In this document: positions 11,414 to 24,188 of the stretch, piece after piece
Numbering within the stretch: the stretch's first letter is position 1
Layout of the letters: the number at the start of each line of letters is the position of its first letter
Made by a program: the position numbers and the translations under genes
Notes under the pieces: model-generated
Database searches by the model: none
What the model saw: the letters and a program-made list of their open reading frames with translations, nothing else
Told to the model about the DNA's origin: nothing
NCBI GenBank assembly: GCA_034770075.1
Contig: CM068385.1
Location: forward strand, 43,856,721-43,920,720
Origin: Aralia elata
Taxonomy: Eukaryota > Streptophyta > Magnoliopsida > Apiales > Araliaceae
DNA length: 64,000 nt
Direction: 5' to 3'

Positions 11414-12329
11414 GAGAAAGTATTATCCATGCCAAGCTATTATCCAATTTCGTGAACCAAAGGAAGAAGATAGAAGCTAGTGGTTAATAGGAAGTTGGTG
11501 GATTGCACTATTAGCACCACTCCCCCTTTCATCATTAATTTGAGGTTGCATGGCTGATTATCAGGAGAAGAAGAAGAGCTAGGCTTGTAGCCTTTGTGTT
11601 CTTCACGTAAATTCCAATTGGGCAAAGAGGTGTCTCTTAATTTGGGACAAGGAACTCAGACATTCCAACAAGGCTTATTAGTACACTTTGATTTAAAATG
11701 TAACTTAGGTCACGTAGTGTATTAGATAATTAAATACTACCACATTGTATCAATAAAGTCACATGTACACATATCATATAATCCATATACATTAATTAAA
11801 GTGAACTCTAATTAATCGATAGCACCCAAATATTCAATATACATTATTATTCCATTGTTCCTAGAATATTATTACAATAAACATTCTAGTATTAAAATAA
11901 TTATTATCTAACAATTATTAGTTTACTTCAATTATTACCTCCTGTAATTAAAATGTACATTTAATATTCCATATCGCACATCAATATCTCATATAGAATG
12001 TTCATGCAATTTAAATATCACACATCTACTTTATATTATTAAATGAATACCGAAACTTTATTACCAATAATACACATTTCATCACACGGTTATACCTCAA
12101 GTAACATGGCACATAATACATAAATAATCTAATAGAGATTATTAGTCTCACAATAATTAATTAACATTAAAAATTTCTTTTCTTAATAAATCATTCCTTT
12201 AATAAATAAAACAAGGAATCACTTTATCACATCACTACCAAAATGATCACGTATACTCATATCTGAATAAATATTCAACTTAAATAGAAGGGTTAATATT
12301 TATATTATTCAAATTTCTCGGGTATTACA

Positions 12330-12365
12330 TCCTCCCCCCCTTATAAGAATTCCGTCCTCGGAATT
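12330..12365 (-). other. E2 polypurine tract and preceding hairpin
   Basis: On the minus strand, a 7-bp stem AATTCCG/CGGAATT closes an AGGA loop (12365-12348). A few bases later comes AAGGGGGGGAGGA, abutting the LTR start. The tract primes plus-strand DNA synthesis; the role of the hairpin is unknown. Confidence 0.85.
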
Positions 12366-12374
12366 GATACAAGG

Positions 12375-15300
12375 TTATGCAAACAAATGGGGATAATCCC
12401 TCCTCATCTTACTCTCTAACTCCCACGTGGCCTCCTCGGTGTCGTGGTTCCTCCAAACTACCTTCACGGAAGATATACTCTTATTTCTCAAGGTCTGCTC
12501 TTTCTTATCTAGTATTTGGACAGGAATTTCCTCATAAGTGAGATTCTTCTCTACTTGAATCGGCTCATAGGAAATCACGTGCTTATAGTCGGGTTTGTAC
12601 GAACGTAACACGGAGATGTGAAACACGTTGTGGATGTGTTCCAGCTCAGGCGGTAAAACTACCTTATACGCCACTTCGCCCACCCGCTTCAACACTTCAA
12701 ATGACACTATGAACCTCAGACTCAATTTTCCTTTCTTGCCAAATCTGATCTTTCCTTTCCAGGGAGATACTTTCAAGAATACGAAACTACCGACTTCAAA
12801 GTCTCGGTCCTGACGATGCAAATCTGCATATTTCTTTTGATGATCTTGGGCGGCTACTAATCTGGCTCTTATTGTTGTCACCACATTGGCCGTCTGTTGA
12901 ACTATTTCCGGCCCCAAAAGTTGTCGTTCTCCGACTTCATCCCAACACAACGGTGTTCTGCACTTTCTCCCATAGAGAGCTTTGTACGGTGGCATACCGA
13001 TACTCGTGTGATGACTGTTATTGTAAGCGAATTCTACTAAGGGTAAATGGTCATCCCAGTTCCCCTTGAAATCCATTACGCAAGCTCGAAGCATATCTTC
13101 TAGCGTTTGTATGGTTCGTTCACTCTGTCCGTCTGTCTGAGGATGATAAGTGGTACTCAACTTTAATTGTGTTCCCATCCTCTCTTGTAGGCTTTTCCAA
13201 AAATTTAACGTGAAACGAGGGTCTCGATCAGAAACGATGGACACCGACACTCCATGTCGCGAAACTATTTCCTTTACGTACAAGTTTGCTAATTGATTAA
13301 GGTTGAAATGAATCTTGATCGGTAGGAAATGAGCTGTCCTCGTTAGTCGATCCACGATAACCCAAATGGCATCAAAACCCTTCTGTGTGACTGGAAGTCC
13401 CACCACGAAATCCATCGTAATGTGCTCCCATTTCCACTCCGGTATTTCCAGCGGTTGAAGTAGACCACTCGGCCTCTGATGCTCTGCTTTGACTCATTGG
13501 CAAGTGAGACATCTACTGACGTACTCTGCAATCTCTTGCTTTAGATTGGGCCACCAAAAATGTTGTCGTAGATCCCGGTACATCTTGGTTCCTCCAGGAT
13601 GAACAGAATATATCGTGCTATGTGCCTCGCGCAAAATTTCCTCCCTTAGTTCAGCAATAGCTGGCACCCACACTCGATTCTCGAATCTCAAAATATCATC
13701 CTTATCCATTCGAAATTTTTCTTCCTCACTCCCTGTTATCCGCTTCTTTATTTTCTCGCACTCCTCATCCGTTTCTTGTGCTTCTTTGATTCGATCCAAT
13801 AATGTTGGACGAGCTTCCATTACAAACAACTTTTCACTGGGCCCTCGAGGTTTCCCAACTTCTATTTCCAATTTTTCCATGTCTCTTATTAACTCCTCCT
13901 GAGTTGTCATTGTGAACAGTTTCTCCCTTCCTTTCCTGCTCAGCGCGTCAGCTACTATGTTGGCTTTTCCCGGGTGATAAAGAATTTTGCAGTCGTAATC
14001 CTTGATTAATTCCAACCACCTCATTTGTCTCATATTTAGCTCCTTCTGTGTGAAAATATACTTCAGACTTTTGTGGTCTGTATATATCTCACATTTTTCT
14101 CCGTACAGGTAGTGCCTCCAAATTTTTAATGCAAAAACTACTGCCACTAGCTCCAAGTCATGGGTAGGGTATCGTTTTTCGTAATCCTTCAATTGCCGTG
14201 ACGTATATGCAATGACTTTGCTGTGTTGCATAAGCACACAACCAAGTCCTTTATGCGACGCATCACTATACACCACAAATCCTCTTGTACCATCTGGAAA
14301 GGATAATATAGGTGCCTCGCTTAACCTCTTCTTTAGTTCTTGAAAACTCTCTTTGCATTTGTCCGTCCACACGAATTTCACTGTCTTTCTCGTTAGATTG
14401 GTCAACGGGGTCGCTATCTTAGAAAAATCTTGAATAAATCTTCGATAGTACCCGGCTAACCCTAAGAAACTTCTTACTTCTGTCGGCGTCCTCGGTTGTT
14501 CCCAACCACTAACAGCCTCTACCTTTGCAGGGTCTACTGAAATCCCATTCTTGTCTATCACGTGTCCCAAGAATTGGACCTTTTCTATCCAAAATTCACA
14601 CTTGGAAAATTTTGCGTACATCTTCTCCTTCCTTAGTGCTTCCAACACCATCTTCAAATGTTCGGCGTGTTCTTCTTTGGTCTTTGAGTAGATTAAAATG
14701 TCGTCGATGAAAACTACTACAAACTTATCCAAGTATGGCTTGAAAACTCGATTCATCAAGTCCATGAACGCTGCTAGAGCGTTGGTCAAACCGAATGACA
14801 TCACTAAAAACTCGTAATGTCCATATCGGGTTTGAAACGCCGTCTTCAGAATGTCTTCCTCTCGTACCTTCAGTTGATGATAACCTGCTCGTAGATCTAT
14901 CTTAGAGAACCACTTTGCTCCCTTTAATTGATCAAAAAGGTCATCTATCATCGGTAATGGATATCTATTCTTGATCGTTACTTTGTTCAACTCTAGATAG
15001 TCGATACAAAGTCTCATCGATCCATCCTTCTTTTTGACGAATAACACTGGTGCTCCCCAAGGAGACATACTCGGCCGAATATAACCCTTATCTAATAATT
15101 CCTGCAATTGTATCATCAATTCCTTCATTTCCACCGGTGCCATACGATACGGGGCCTTTGAAATCGGTGCAGTTCCCGGTGCTAAATCTATTACGAATTC
15201 GATTTCTCTGTCTGGCGGAAGGCCAGGCAGATCATCAGGAAACACGTCTTGAAACTCTCTCACTACTGATATATCTTTCGTTTCTACTTTCTTCTTTTGA

Positions 15301-15377
15301 GTATCCGCAATATAGGCTAAATAACCCACACATCCTTTCTTTAACAATTTCTTGGCTGCATCATCGTAAGACAACAA
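12375..15377 (-). pseudogene. E2 pol: reverse transcriptase, RNase H, integrase, chromodomain
   Basis: One reading frame with a single in-frame TGA at 13493-13491. Order: post-protease linker (LLKKGC); RT with PGLPPDREIEF, SPWGAPVLFVKKKDGS, FSKIDLRAGYHQ and the catalytic VVFIDDILIYS; RNase H with YSDASHKGLG and TDHKSL; integrase zinc finger (H, H, then C-x2-C just before the stop); integrase core with catalytic D in TMDFVVGLP, D in SDRDPRF, and E in DGQSERT; GPF-type module with the usual GPF changed to VSF; then a chromodomain-like tail ending WELESKMRRDYPHLFA. It copies element RNA and inserts the DNA copy. All catalytic acids are present, but the stop splits the zinc finger from the core. 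Confidence 0.93.
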
Positions 15378-15730
15378 GATTGCTTAAGCGATGAGCTACC
15401 ATAAAACACCACCTTAGACCGATTTGAAATCTGAAGGTTCACACTTTTCTTTCGACAATCAATAATCGCAGCGTGGCTGGATAACCAATCCATTCCTAAT
15501 ATCACGTCAAACTCTCCCAGTCTTATCGGAATCAAGTCTACACTTAGTTCGTGACCTCTAATGCTTGCAAAACAATTTCGGTAAACGAACTCTACGGAAA
15601 TTACTTCCTTATTTGCAATCTCTATGTTCAAAGGATTCTCTAAACGTTCTAGGGGTAAGTTTAAACGTGTAGCAAAATCTTCAGACACAAATTAAAGGAA
15701 TAGGTAGCACCCGAATCAAATAATACATAC
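15341..15730 (-). pseudogene. E2 aspartic protease
   Basis: Retropepsin with DSGAT near 15719, then LNLPLERLENP, DLIPIRLGEFDVILGMDWL and SLKQSCCL. An indel just after DSGATYSF shifts the frame before FVSEDF, and a second shift near 15360 separates it from the RT frame that starts at 15377. It would release mature Gag and Pol proteins. Confidence 0.85.
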
Positions 15731-16907
15731 GCATTTATATTATTGATTGGTACAATATCTGACACCACGTCCTTTGCAGCAACTGCGTCTTAGACGGTCA
15801 TGTTAAAAGTTTGGGCCGTCGAGCGATTGGGCTGTGCTGGTCCACCTATCATTAGCTTGCTTCCCCCTTGATTGCCATTTCCCCTGGTGTTCCCCTTCTT
15901 TGGGCAGTCTTTGATCTGGTGTTCAGTCGAGCCGCAACCAAAACATCCTCGGTTTTTCTTCGGCTTTGGACAATGGGGTGCAATGTGCCCTTCCTGGCTG
16001 TAGTTGAAACAGACACTGCGTCCTTTCCAGCACTCCCCTTGATGATTCTTTCCACATTTAGAGCATACCTCATCCCTGTTCTTAATTCCTCCCTGATAAC
16101 TTCCCAACTGGTTGCCTCGGTTGTTGTTGTTGTTATCCCACTTCCTTTTTCCTAAATTGCTTCCTCCACTGCTACTTCCCCCACGACTTTCTCCTACAGA
16201 ATTCTTATTCTTTTTCTCCTTGTTGTACTGACTTAATGCCTCACTACCTCCCTAGCAATGATCGCCTTTTCCAACAGTGTGGCGAACGAATCGATTTGAA
16301 GAACTGACACCTTGTTGAATAACCAAGGTTTCAGTCCTAACTCAAAGCGTCTAGCCTTCCTTTCTTCGGTGTCAACATAGTGTGTAGCGAGCTCGTTGAA
16401 TCTTGTCGCATACTGAGCTACCGACATCTCACCTTGCTTCAGTTCCAAGAATTTAATCTCCATCTTATTCTTTATGCTCTTCGGGAAGTAATTCTCGAAG
16501 AACAGAGTGGTAAACTTATCCCAGGCTATCACTCCTTCACCTGCTCTCTGTTGATTGGCTTCCCACCAGTAATTCGCTTCACCCTTCATCATATACGTGG
16601 CGAATATTGTCTTCTAATCTTCCCCCACTCGGGTAATAGCAAACGCCTTTTCCATTTCCTTGATCCAGGTTTGTGCTTCGATGGGATCGGTAGTTCCCCT
16701 AAACTCGGGCGGTCCTACACTCTTAAAATCTATGAAGTTCGTTACTGGTGCAGCTAAGGGGTTGGGGTGCACAGGTTCGTTGTTCCTTCCCCGCAGGGCT
16801 TCTCCTAGCAGGACTACTAATCGTTGAATGGGGTCCGCTTGGTTCCTTTCGTTATTGACTGACTCGTCCAACTCGGCGATTCTACGTCTGGGCGGCATTT
16901 TCTGCAT
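15731..16907 (-). pseudogene. E2 gag with zinc knuckles
   Basis: The start MQKMPPRRR (ATG at 16907 or 16898) fits the basic N-terminus of this lineage. The capsid part has GPPEFRG, NYWW, FFENYFPKS and FLELKQGEMSVAQYATRFNELA; then a polyasparagine stretch; then three CCHC-like knuckles at about 15890-16060, the second with Tyr for the usual Cys (CFNYSQEGH). In-frame stops occur at 16614 and 15790 and a frameshift near 16235. The copy cannot make full-length Gag. Confidence 0.88.
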
Positions 16908-17225
16908 GACAAGATTTTACTCTTATTTTCTAAGCATAAAACTGAGGTATTTCTCTAATGCCGAAATTTAATAACACAGTGATGAAACAAAAATATTTAT
17001 ATTCATATGCCAAGTTGTTACATCATGATGTCTTCTTGCATACTGCTATAAATGTTACCTTTATCCCCTAATATTACAAAAGGTGGGGAAAACATCAACA
17101 TACTACCCTTAACATCAAAAAGGGTTCACATAACAATTCCGTATCTCACACAGTAGATCGGAGTTTACAAAACGATGCACATCTAAACATAATACTGCTA
17201 CTACTAGACTACTAATCACTAGATT

Positions 17226-18014
17226 TCATCCCAACATCCCGCGCTCCACTGCGCTGATAAATTCCTGCTGCGTGATATGCGCCACCAAATCCCGACTCAC
17301 AGTGTATCGTGTCTACCCCTGCTCTGCTGGGTAGTGGTACACACCATCCACTAACCTCTCCATAGCTGTGCGAAAAACATAGCTCATCTTATTCGTCCTC
17401 CTTTTCTTACACCTCACCTCATCCTCTAGGTCGTTAGCTCTGTCATTGGCCTCCTCCCACTTTTCCTGGAAGTGGATCCTATCCATCACCTCCATCTCTA
17501 ACTGTGTGCGAAGGGCTTCCTTCTCTGCCTTCTCGGATAACTCCCTCTGCTCGGACTCCTCCAGCTTTCCCACCAATTCTACGCTCCTAGCTACCGAACG
17601 GTGAAAAAGGGCTCCCATCTGAATACCGGCTTCCTTGCGTTGTGCAAGCTCCACCTCCATCTCCTGCATCCTAAGGTTCCTCTGTTGAACTTCCTCCCTC
17701 AGCTTCTGGATCTCCGCCTCTCAATCCTGGGCTTCAATCTCTAGCTCTAAGATCCGCTCTTCGTACTCTCCCAATATACGATCCTCGATAGGAGTCTCGT
17801 CAGGGTCTGTCTCAGGCTCTTCCTCCATGGGTTCTTCCTCGGGGTCAGACTCTATCTCTATTGGTTCTTCAGGGTCAGACTCCACCTCTCCATCTATCAT
17901 AGGTGCCTCATATACCACGTGTATATCACGTGGCTCCTCCTCAATAATCCAACCATTTCCTCCCACACTTAATATCCTACAGCCACAAACAGAAAACAAA
18001 ACAACAAACTCCAT
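17226..18014 (-). pseudogene. E2 additional ORF upstream of gag, acidic coiled coil
   Basis: Homologue of the E1 ORF at 1806-2381. After GGNGWIIEEEPRD comes a strongly acidic stretch, then a long Glu/Arg/Leu-rich coiled coil (EAEIQKLREEV, KLEESEQRE, KWEEANDRANDLEDEV), then the conserved end VYHYPAE...VERGMLG. In-frame stops interrupt it at 17723 and 17315. An ATG lies at 18014, but the codons between it and 17977 coincide with a pyrimidine tract ending GGCTGTAG/GATATT, so the natural start may be a splice acceptor at 17976, as in E1. No known domain recognised. Confidence 0.6.
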
Positions 18015-18194
18015 CAGAGGTCAAATAAAACATAAGTTCATTGTATAGAATGAAAATATATTTCATAATGCTACTAAGTCTTCATAAAAAACTCTATATG
18101 AGTTTTGTCTCCTCCTAGTTCCTAAATTCTTCTAAGGTTATAGTCTAAGGACTCTCGCTCCTAAGGTTTATAACCTAATGCTCTGATACCAACC
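18015..18194 (-). other. E2 leader and primer-binding site
   Basis: TGGTATCAGAGC (minus strand) at 18180-18191, 3 nt from the 5' LTR. The rest is non-coding, with TTAG/GTTATA near the primer site as a weak donor candidate for the leader intron. Confidence 0.8.
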
Positions 18195-20287
18195 TGTGAC
18201 GCCCCCAAATTCTGTCGTCACTGTCTCGAATTTGGTTCATCACGAGCTAACACAATAATGACATAAAACTAATGCAGCGGAAAAGATCGAATAAATTACA
18301 TTGATTTAATATAATTATTCTCGTCCCAAGGTCTCGCAACCGATACTACAATACTATCCAAAAGTCTTAATTTAACTGAAACATAGTACTAATACATAAT
18401 CCATGCCTAACCTTATTACATAACCAAATTTAGAAAACTTAAGCAATCATAGTAATTAATATTCTTCCTAAGGAAGAACAAAGCTACTCTATAGTTTTGC
18501 CCTTTCCCTTATCCTTGCCTGAAGGTTCACCTCGCTCTGCCCTAACTGAAAGGTTTAAAGAAAGCAAGAATGAGCGACAAATTTGCCCAGCAAGTATATA
18601 CAATGAGGGTGAACAATATAAAGTTTAAATTTCAAGGGTATGACAGTAAAGGACAATTCAAGGATAATAAGGATAATCAACTGTTATACATAAGAGTCGC
18701 TATGGACTGGAGAATATCAATAGGATTCTTGCATCTAATCATTTCAAGTCCAAGAATATGAACACTGAGTAGTCACTAAAGGACTAAGAACTCCTGCTAG
18801 AATTAACAGTTTTTATACTGAAAATCCAATAAAAATAAGTACACAGGTGATCAGCCTATAGTACCCCAGATTATGCATAACTGTCACATGCTTGTAAGTG
18901 CGCACGTCGGTCCCCCAACAATATATAATTTTTCCCCTTTTATGAGGGTTGTTCATCTCAGTAGATAAGAGTCCCCACCAAGACAATTGGTTTGGAATAG
19001 CTTTCTAACACATGTATATTAGTCTAACCGAAACAATGGTTTAGACAACCTTTATAACCATATTCAATGATTTAATGAATACCAATGCTCGCAATGAGGT
19101 TTAAGGGATATTAATCTTAAACCAATCCTTAGAATATGAATGACAGTTTATAAAACATAAGAGTCATTGTCACATACTTGTATGATACATGAATATACAA
19201 GTTTACATGTTTGCTCAATATAGAGAAAGGGTTCGAATACATGCACAATATACCACATCCTGCTCGAATGTAAATTGAGTAGGGATAAAGGAAACTTGCA
19301 ATATCTAAGAGGTTCAAGGTAAGAACTTGCTCAATATAAGTTTGAGTAAGGTTGGGGTCTACGAATTTAAAGCTTAATGACACGTTGCAATCCTATTGTA
19401 TAATAATTATAAATAAGAATTCCATTAGTCCTATAATTTCATACATCAAATAACACTACATCATACTTGGATACCAAAAACATTACTACAACTTCTGATT
19501 TACACTTTAGAATAACAATGCAAGTAATCCACAAGACTCAGATTACAAAAAGAATCATCTTGACCACTCTGCAGGAGGGCGCAGCTGCGCCCTGGTTAAG
19601 CTTAGGGATGGCGCAGCTGCGCTGTCCCCTGGCCAGACCAGGGTTGAGCTTCTGCCTTCCTGGTTTCAGTCCACTATCTAGCATACCAATACATTAACAA
19701 TTACTATGTACACATGTTGAAGAGGTTTGCATGCTCACATGATCATTTCAAGTTTATATTACTACTCTAAAATTTCTTAGTCTAGAACTTTTGGTAAAAT
19801 AATGTCGGACAAGTTTAAGAATCTATGCGACTTACCATACCAAGTACTTATTCATATACAAAGGTTATAACATCGGAAATACGCATGCTCATGTGTTCAT
19901 ATCATCTATACTTAGTTAACATAGTCCACAACTCAGAAATTTTACCTAAGAGGCTATGGCCAATTTAAATATCACACATCTACTTTATATTATTAAATGA
20001 ATACCGAAACTTTATTACCAATAATACACATTTCATCACACGGTTATACCTCAAGTAACATGGCACATAATACATAAATAATCTAATAGAGATCATTAGT
20101 CTCACAATAATTAATTAACATTAAAAATTTCTTTTCTTAATAAATCATTCCTTTAATAAATAAAACAAGGAATCACTTTATCACATCACTACCAAAATGA
20201 CATATCACGTATACTCATATCTGAATAAATATTCAACTTAAATAGAAGGGTTAATATTTATATTATTCAAAATTCTCGGGTATTACA
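18195..20287 (-). repeat. E2 5' LTR with 1.4-kb internal deletion
   Basis: Matches the 3' LTR from both ends, but the bases corresponding to 10593-12006 are replaced by an 11-bp filler GAGGCTATGGC at 19950-19960. The lost part holds the TATA box, probable start site and splice donor. The palindrome doublet (19578-19624) and the mini-exon are kept. Confidence 0.95.
18484..18545 (-). other. LTR mini-exon candidate, E2 5' LTR
   Basis: After CTTTCAG the same frame as in the 3' LTR copy runs through SGKDKGKGKTIE to TAG. The acceptor here is CAG where the 3' LTR has TAG. Confidence 0.45.
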
Positions 20288-20459
20288 ACAAGAACTTGGT
20301 CAACTGAAAATTTGAAAAGTATTCGAAAAGCAAGGAAGATTAAAATTGGTGAAGAATCAATAGCATAAAAAAATAAAGAACTAATAGACCCAATAGATGA
20401 ACAACAAAACCAAATAAATAGGGGCTGATTTTAACAAATCACCAAATAAAATAAGAAAT
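20288..20459. other. Host-like DNA between E2 and C1
   Basis: Starts with the right ACAAG duplication of E2 and ends with GAAAT, an imperfect match to AAAAT after 57334. No gene seen. Confidence 0.7.
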
Positions 20460-21092
20460 TGTTGGAAAAACTCCTCCAATTATAACTGTCTTTGATAAAT
20501 TAAATAAACCACGCCAAACAAGTTATGTATTTCCACCAAATAAATAACAATCTCAAAAATAATAATACGAAAATAAACCAAACACGAGACACCAAATTTT
20601 ATATGGAAAACCCTCTAAAACTAAGACGTAAAAATCACGGGCCGAGCTCCGAAAAAATTCCACTATAATCAACTATGAGTACAAATAGTCCTTCCAAGTT
20701 TTATAACTAAAAACTTGAAATATTATGAAATTGAGAGAATACAATAATACCTCAATTTGAGTGAGAACTCAAATTACCTCACCACCCAAAACCTCTGAAT
20801 TAATTAAAGTCTTCCAGCTAATAATTGATCCGAAAAGATGATGACAAGCCGTGAATAAACCTTCACAAAAAAACCTCTCAATTTACTACACTTTTTCCCT
20901 GCACTCACCGATTTTTCTTCCTCTATGTTCTGTGTATTAATCCCAAAAGCAAAGTACGTATATACTGCTTTCTAATTTTCGTGTGTTCTATATTGCCTCA
21001 CAAATCCCATATATATATATATATACACACACACTCCTTGATGCTTTCCCAAGTTAATTTCGAATTGGTGAAGCACCATCGAAATCCTTCTC

Positions 21093-21124
<32 letters not shown>

Positions 21125-21312
21125 GTTCCTGACTCCTAATTTGCTTTTGAAAATCAATTCACACTCCTTGTTGGATTCGGTTAAAACCAACGCTCACGTG
21201 TTGACCAAATCAAAGTCCAATTCGGTTTAGAGGAAAAATAACCAGACCAAATTAAAAATATTCCTAATTTAAATGGGATAATTTCATGAGTTTGGATCCC
21301 ACAAACCCAACA
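20460..21312 (-). repeat. C1 3' LTR
   Basis: 853 bp. Differs from the 5' LTR mainly by expansions of TA/CA microsatellites at 21009-21034 and 21098-21123. The polypurine tract (TTTGGAGGGGAGAT on the minus strand) follows at 21313-21326. Confidence 0.93.
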
Positions 21313-21354
21313 ATCTCCCCTCCAAATCCATGAGAGGGAGCTTCCACCGTGACC

Positions 21355-22484
21355 CCGTCACTTGGAGTCCATCCCGACCAACTCCTTGCAAAACTCCAGC
21401 TTATCGCGAGTTACAATCTTTATCAACATGTCTGAGGGGTTCTCATCGGTATGAACTTTCTTCACTTTCATCAATTCCTTTTCTATCACTTCTCGAAGCC
21501 AGTGATAACGAACATCAATGTGCTTGGTACGATTATGATAAGTGGCGTTCTTGGTCAAGTCAATTGCACTTTGACTATCACAATAAACCACATACTCATC
21601 CTGTGTCAAATCCAACTCTTGGAGAAATCGTTTCAACCATAACATCTCTTTGCCTGCTTTTGTAGCGGCGATGTATTCCGACTCGGTTGTAGACAAAGCA
21701 ATACACTTCTGCAACTTGGACTGTCAAGATACAGCTCCCCCTGCAAAAGTAAACAAATACCCAGAAGTAGACTTCTTCTCTTCAGAACCTGTCATGTCTG
21801 CATCTGTAAAACCCTCCAAGACCGGACTCGAACCACCAAAACCCAAACATAAACTGGAAGTAGCTTTCAAGTATCTAAGAATCCACTTAACTGCTTCCCA
21901 ATGTTCTCTACCAGGATTTGACAAATACCTGCTCACAAGGCCAACTGCATGAGCAATATTTGGCCGTGTACAAACCATCACATACATAAGACTTCCTACA
22001 ATAGAGGAGTAGGGAACTGCTGCCATATCATCTCTCCCTTCCTTAGTAGAAGGACACATGCACTTTGTCAACTTAATATGATTGGCCAATGGTGTGCTAA
22101 CTGGCTTAACATCACCCATGTTGAACCTTGTAAGCACCCGTTCAACATACTTTTCCTGTGACAACCACAACCTCTCAGCTTTCCTGTCACGAACAATCTT
22201 CATGCCCAAAATCTGCTTAGCCGGGCCTAAATCCTTCATATCAAAGGATTTGAATAACTCACCCTTGAGCCTGCGAATCATGTTACCATCTTGTCTAACT
22301 ATCAACATATCATCTACATATAGCAACAAAATAACGAAATTACCATCTGAGAACTTTTTGACACAGACACAATGACCTGCAACTGTTCTACTATATCCTT
22401 GATCCATCATGAATGAATCAAATTTCATGTACAATGCCTTGGGGCTTGTTTTAGGTCGTACAAACTTTTCTTCAGCCTGCAAAC
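21355..22484 (-). pseudogene. C1 copia reverse transcriptase (C-terminal part) and RNase H
   Basis: Begins in CRLKKSLYDLKQ at the junction with E6, then frameshifts near 22440. It continues with LLLYVDDMLIV (catalytic YVDD), SFDMKDLGPAKQILGMKI, CTRPNIAHAVG, the connection, RNase H (GFTDADM, then STTESEYIAA, YCDSQSAIDL) and the end TRDKLEFCKELVGM. A further break near 21720 separates TFAGGAVS from LQKCIALSTTE. Copia order is supported because RT/RH lies next to the 3' LTR with no integrase in between. Confidence 0.9.
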
Positions 22485-24148
22485 TGTTAGGATATTTGTA
22501 TGTATAACAAATATAATTCATACACGCAAGTGCACATGATCCACAAGTAATATAAAGTAAGTAAGATGTCGATCCCACGGAGAATAGAATTGCAATTACA
22601 ACTGTCAAACACCGATTTTATAATTATTTCGGATTCTTTAAACAGATGAGTAATGTGATGAAATTGGTCTAATGATTACTAGAGAGATAGATAAATCAAA
22701 TTACAATTGTATAAATACAGAATTATAGGTTTTGGGATTATAATTTCACTTATTACAAAACTGAGATTTCCATGCTTCCTATTGCTTCTAATTCGTTACT
22801 ATAGAATGTTGGTCGAGAACACGAATGTAAAATATGGCCACCTCTCGATGCACCATATTCGTATCACACTAAATCCACAATTGATAGAATGAATGTGAAC
22901 ACCCTAGATCACTAACGCACTATATCGTTATGTGAATTATAATCAAGAGGGTTGAGGTATAAGTTCTCAATTGGCCACATCTGGTGCTTCGGTATATCTC
23001 TATCCTAAGCACGAAACATAACTCTACGAGGAATGCAAAAATAATGAACATATGCTAGCATAATCATATCTTAATTTATATTTCCTTTCTCAATTCCATA
23101 TAAATTATCACAGTAATTGGTGATCAAGCAATTAGATTTTCAGTATTAATTATGCCAGTCATTCAATTCATAACCAAACAGTAACAATAAGGAAGCATGT
23201 CAATTTTCAGTTAATGCAAAAGATTCATTATAATCCCAAAAAATAAGCTTAGTTCATACTACCAATAATAGAAGTCATCATACACAAATGGTTCATCATT
23301 GTTTTTAGAGAATAAGAAAATAAATCAAAGACAGAAAATAATAAAACTCCCTGCTTCAATTTTTCCGTTTCTGCAAATTCGTTGGTTTTCCAAGTTGTTA
23401 TGATCCTTGATTTCTTGCTCCCAATCTTCAATTCAACATTCATGTAGCTCCATTCTTTAGTTCCCAATTGATTCTGATGATCAATAGTTATGTTCCATTT
23501 TTGGAGATAGAATGCAGTCAAAAATGATTTTTTCGTCCCCCACGCTAATTAGCTCTCTACATGATTATATTCATTCTCCACATTTGTCTTTTGTTGACTT
23601 ATTTTGATTCCTAACTGATAGAATATCACTCCACCAATTTCCTGAAAATCTGGCATTGATTCCACATGTTTTTGGCAAGTCTGCACAGCTGTCTAAAACG
23701 TGGTCTGCATGGTTGGCTGGCGATGGGCGCAGCTGCGCTTGGATGCTGCTTGAATTGGGCACAGCTGCGTGCTAGAGGTTTCAGCAGGTAAGGTTGAGCC
23801 CAGCTGCGCCAACCTCAAGGCCAAGCTGGGCGCAGCTGCGCTGGATTCCAAGCCAAGTTGGGCGCAGTTGTGCTCTTAGTCAGGTTGTTGCTGCACTGCC
23901 TCATTCAGGCTGTCTCCTCGATTCTCGCGCACTGTGCTAGCATCTTTTATTCATTCAGATCCCAAACATCATATGTCTCGTATCTCGTGTCAAATGACCC
24001 TTTAACTGTGCAAATGCGATAAAATGTGAATTGAGATGCATTACCAAAAATAAGAAGAAAATGTATGAAAACACACGTTGAAGCTAATAGTTTAGCAACA
24101 ATTGAAGCAAGTTAGTATCCAATAAGTACGTATGAAACCTACTCATCA
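22485..24148 (-). repeat. E6 Athila-type 3' LTR
   Basis: On the minus strand it begins TGATGAGTAGG after a TTTGGGGGTATT tract and ends ATATCCTAACA. Near its 3' end it has GTGGGATCGACATC and CACTTGCGTG, typical of Athila/Tat LTR ends. A cluster of five GC palindromes lies at 23725-23875. C1 sequence CAAAC adjoins on the left. Confidence 0.85.
23725..23875. repeat. GC palindrome array in E6 LTR
   Basis: Five GGCGCAGCTGCGCC-like sites with cores at 23727, 23759, 23798, 23830 and 23862; intervals are 32, 39, 32 and 32 bp. Sites 2, 3 and 5 have one to a few substitutions. Confidence 0.9.
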
Positions 24149-24188
24149 AATACCCCCAAACTCGAACCGGTGCTTGTCCTCGAGCAAC
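24149..24188 (-). other. E6 polypurine tract with upstream hairpin
   Basis: GAGTTTGGGGGTATT abuts the LTR; just upstream, TGCTCG-AGGA-CAAGCA can pair imperfectly around an AGGA loop. Same arrangement as in E2, E3 and E8. Confidence 0.75.

Larger units (their letters stand above)
8830..12329 (-). repeat. E2 3' LTR (3.5 kb, intact length)
   Basis: Begins TGTAATACCCGAGAA on the minus strand and ends GGGGGCGTCACA. It carries a TATA box at 11407, a putative splice donor at 11322 (CAAGAG/GTAATA), two pairs of GC palindromes (10221-10267 and 11065-11110), a GCAAGT-type array near 9890-9995, and the acceptor with mini-exon at 9122-9180. Confidence 0.95.
8830..20287 (-). mobile_element. E2, complete Tekay-type Ty3/gypsy retrotransposon
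   Basis: The element is 11.46 kb with ACAAG target duplications. Reading leftwards it has a 5' LTR (18195-20287), iMet primer site, leader, acidic upstream ORF, gag, protease, RT, RNase H, integrase with C-terminal chromodomain-like tail, hairpin, polypurine tract and 3' LTR (8830-12329). The LTR sequences differ by only a few percent over the shared part, so insertion was fairly recent, yet gag, protease, integrase and the upstream ORF all have stops or frameshifts. The 5' LTR has lost its promoter, so this copy cannot start its own transcript in the usual way. Tekay assignment rests on the VVWRNH/EATWELE/YPHLF tail after integrase. Confidence 0.95.

Noticed and set aside
23725..23875. CRISPR-like regularly spaced repeats
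   Set aside because: Plant nuclear LTR context, 14-bp palindromes with partly similar spacers, and no cas genes.
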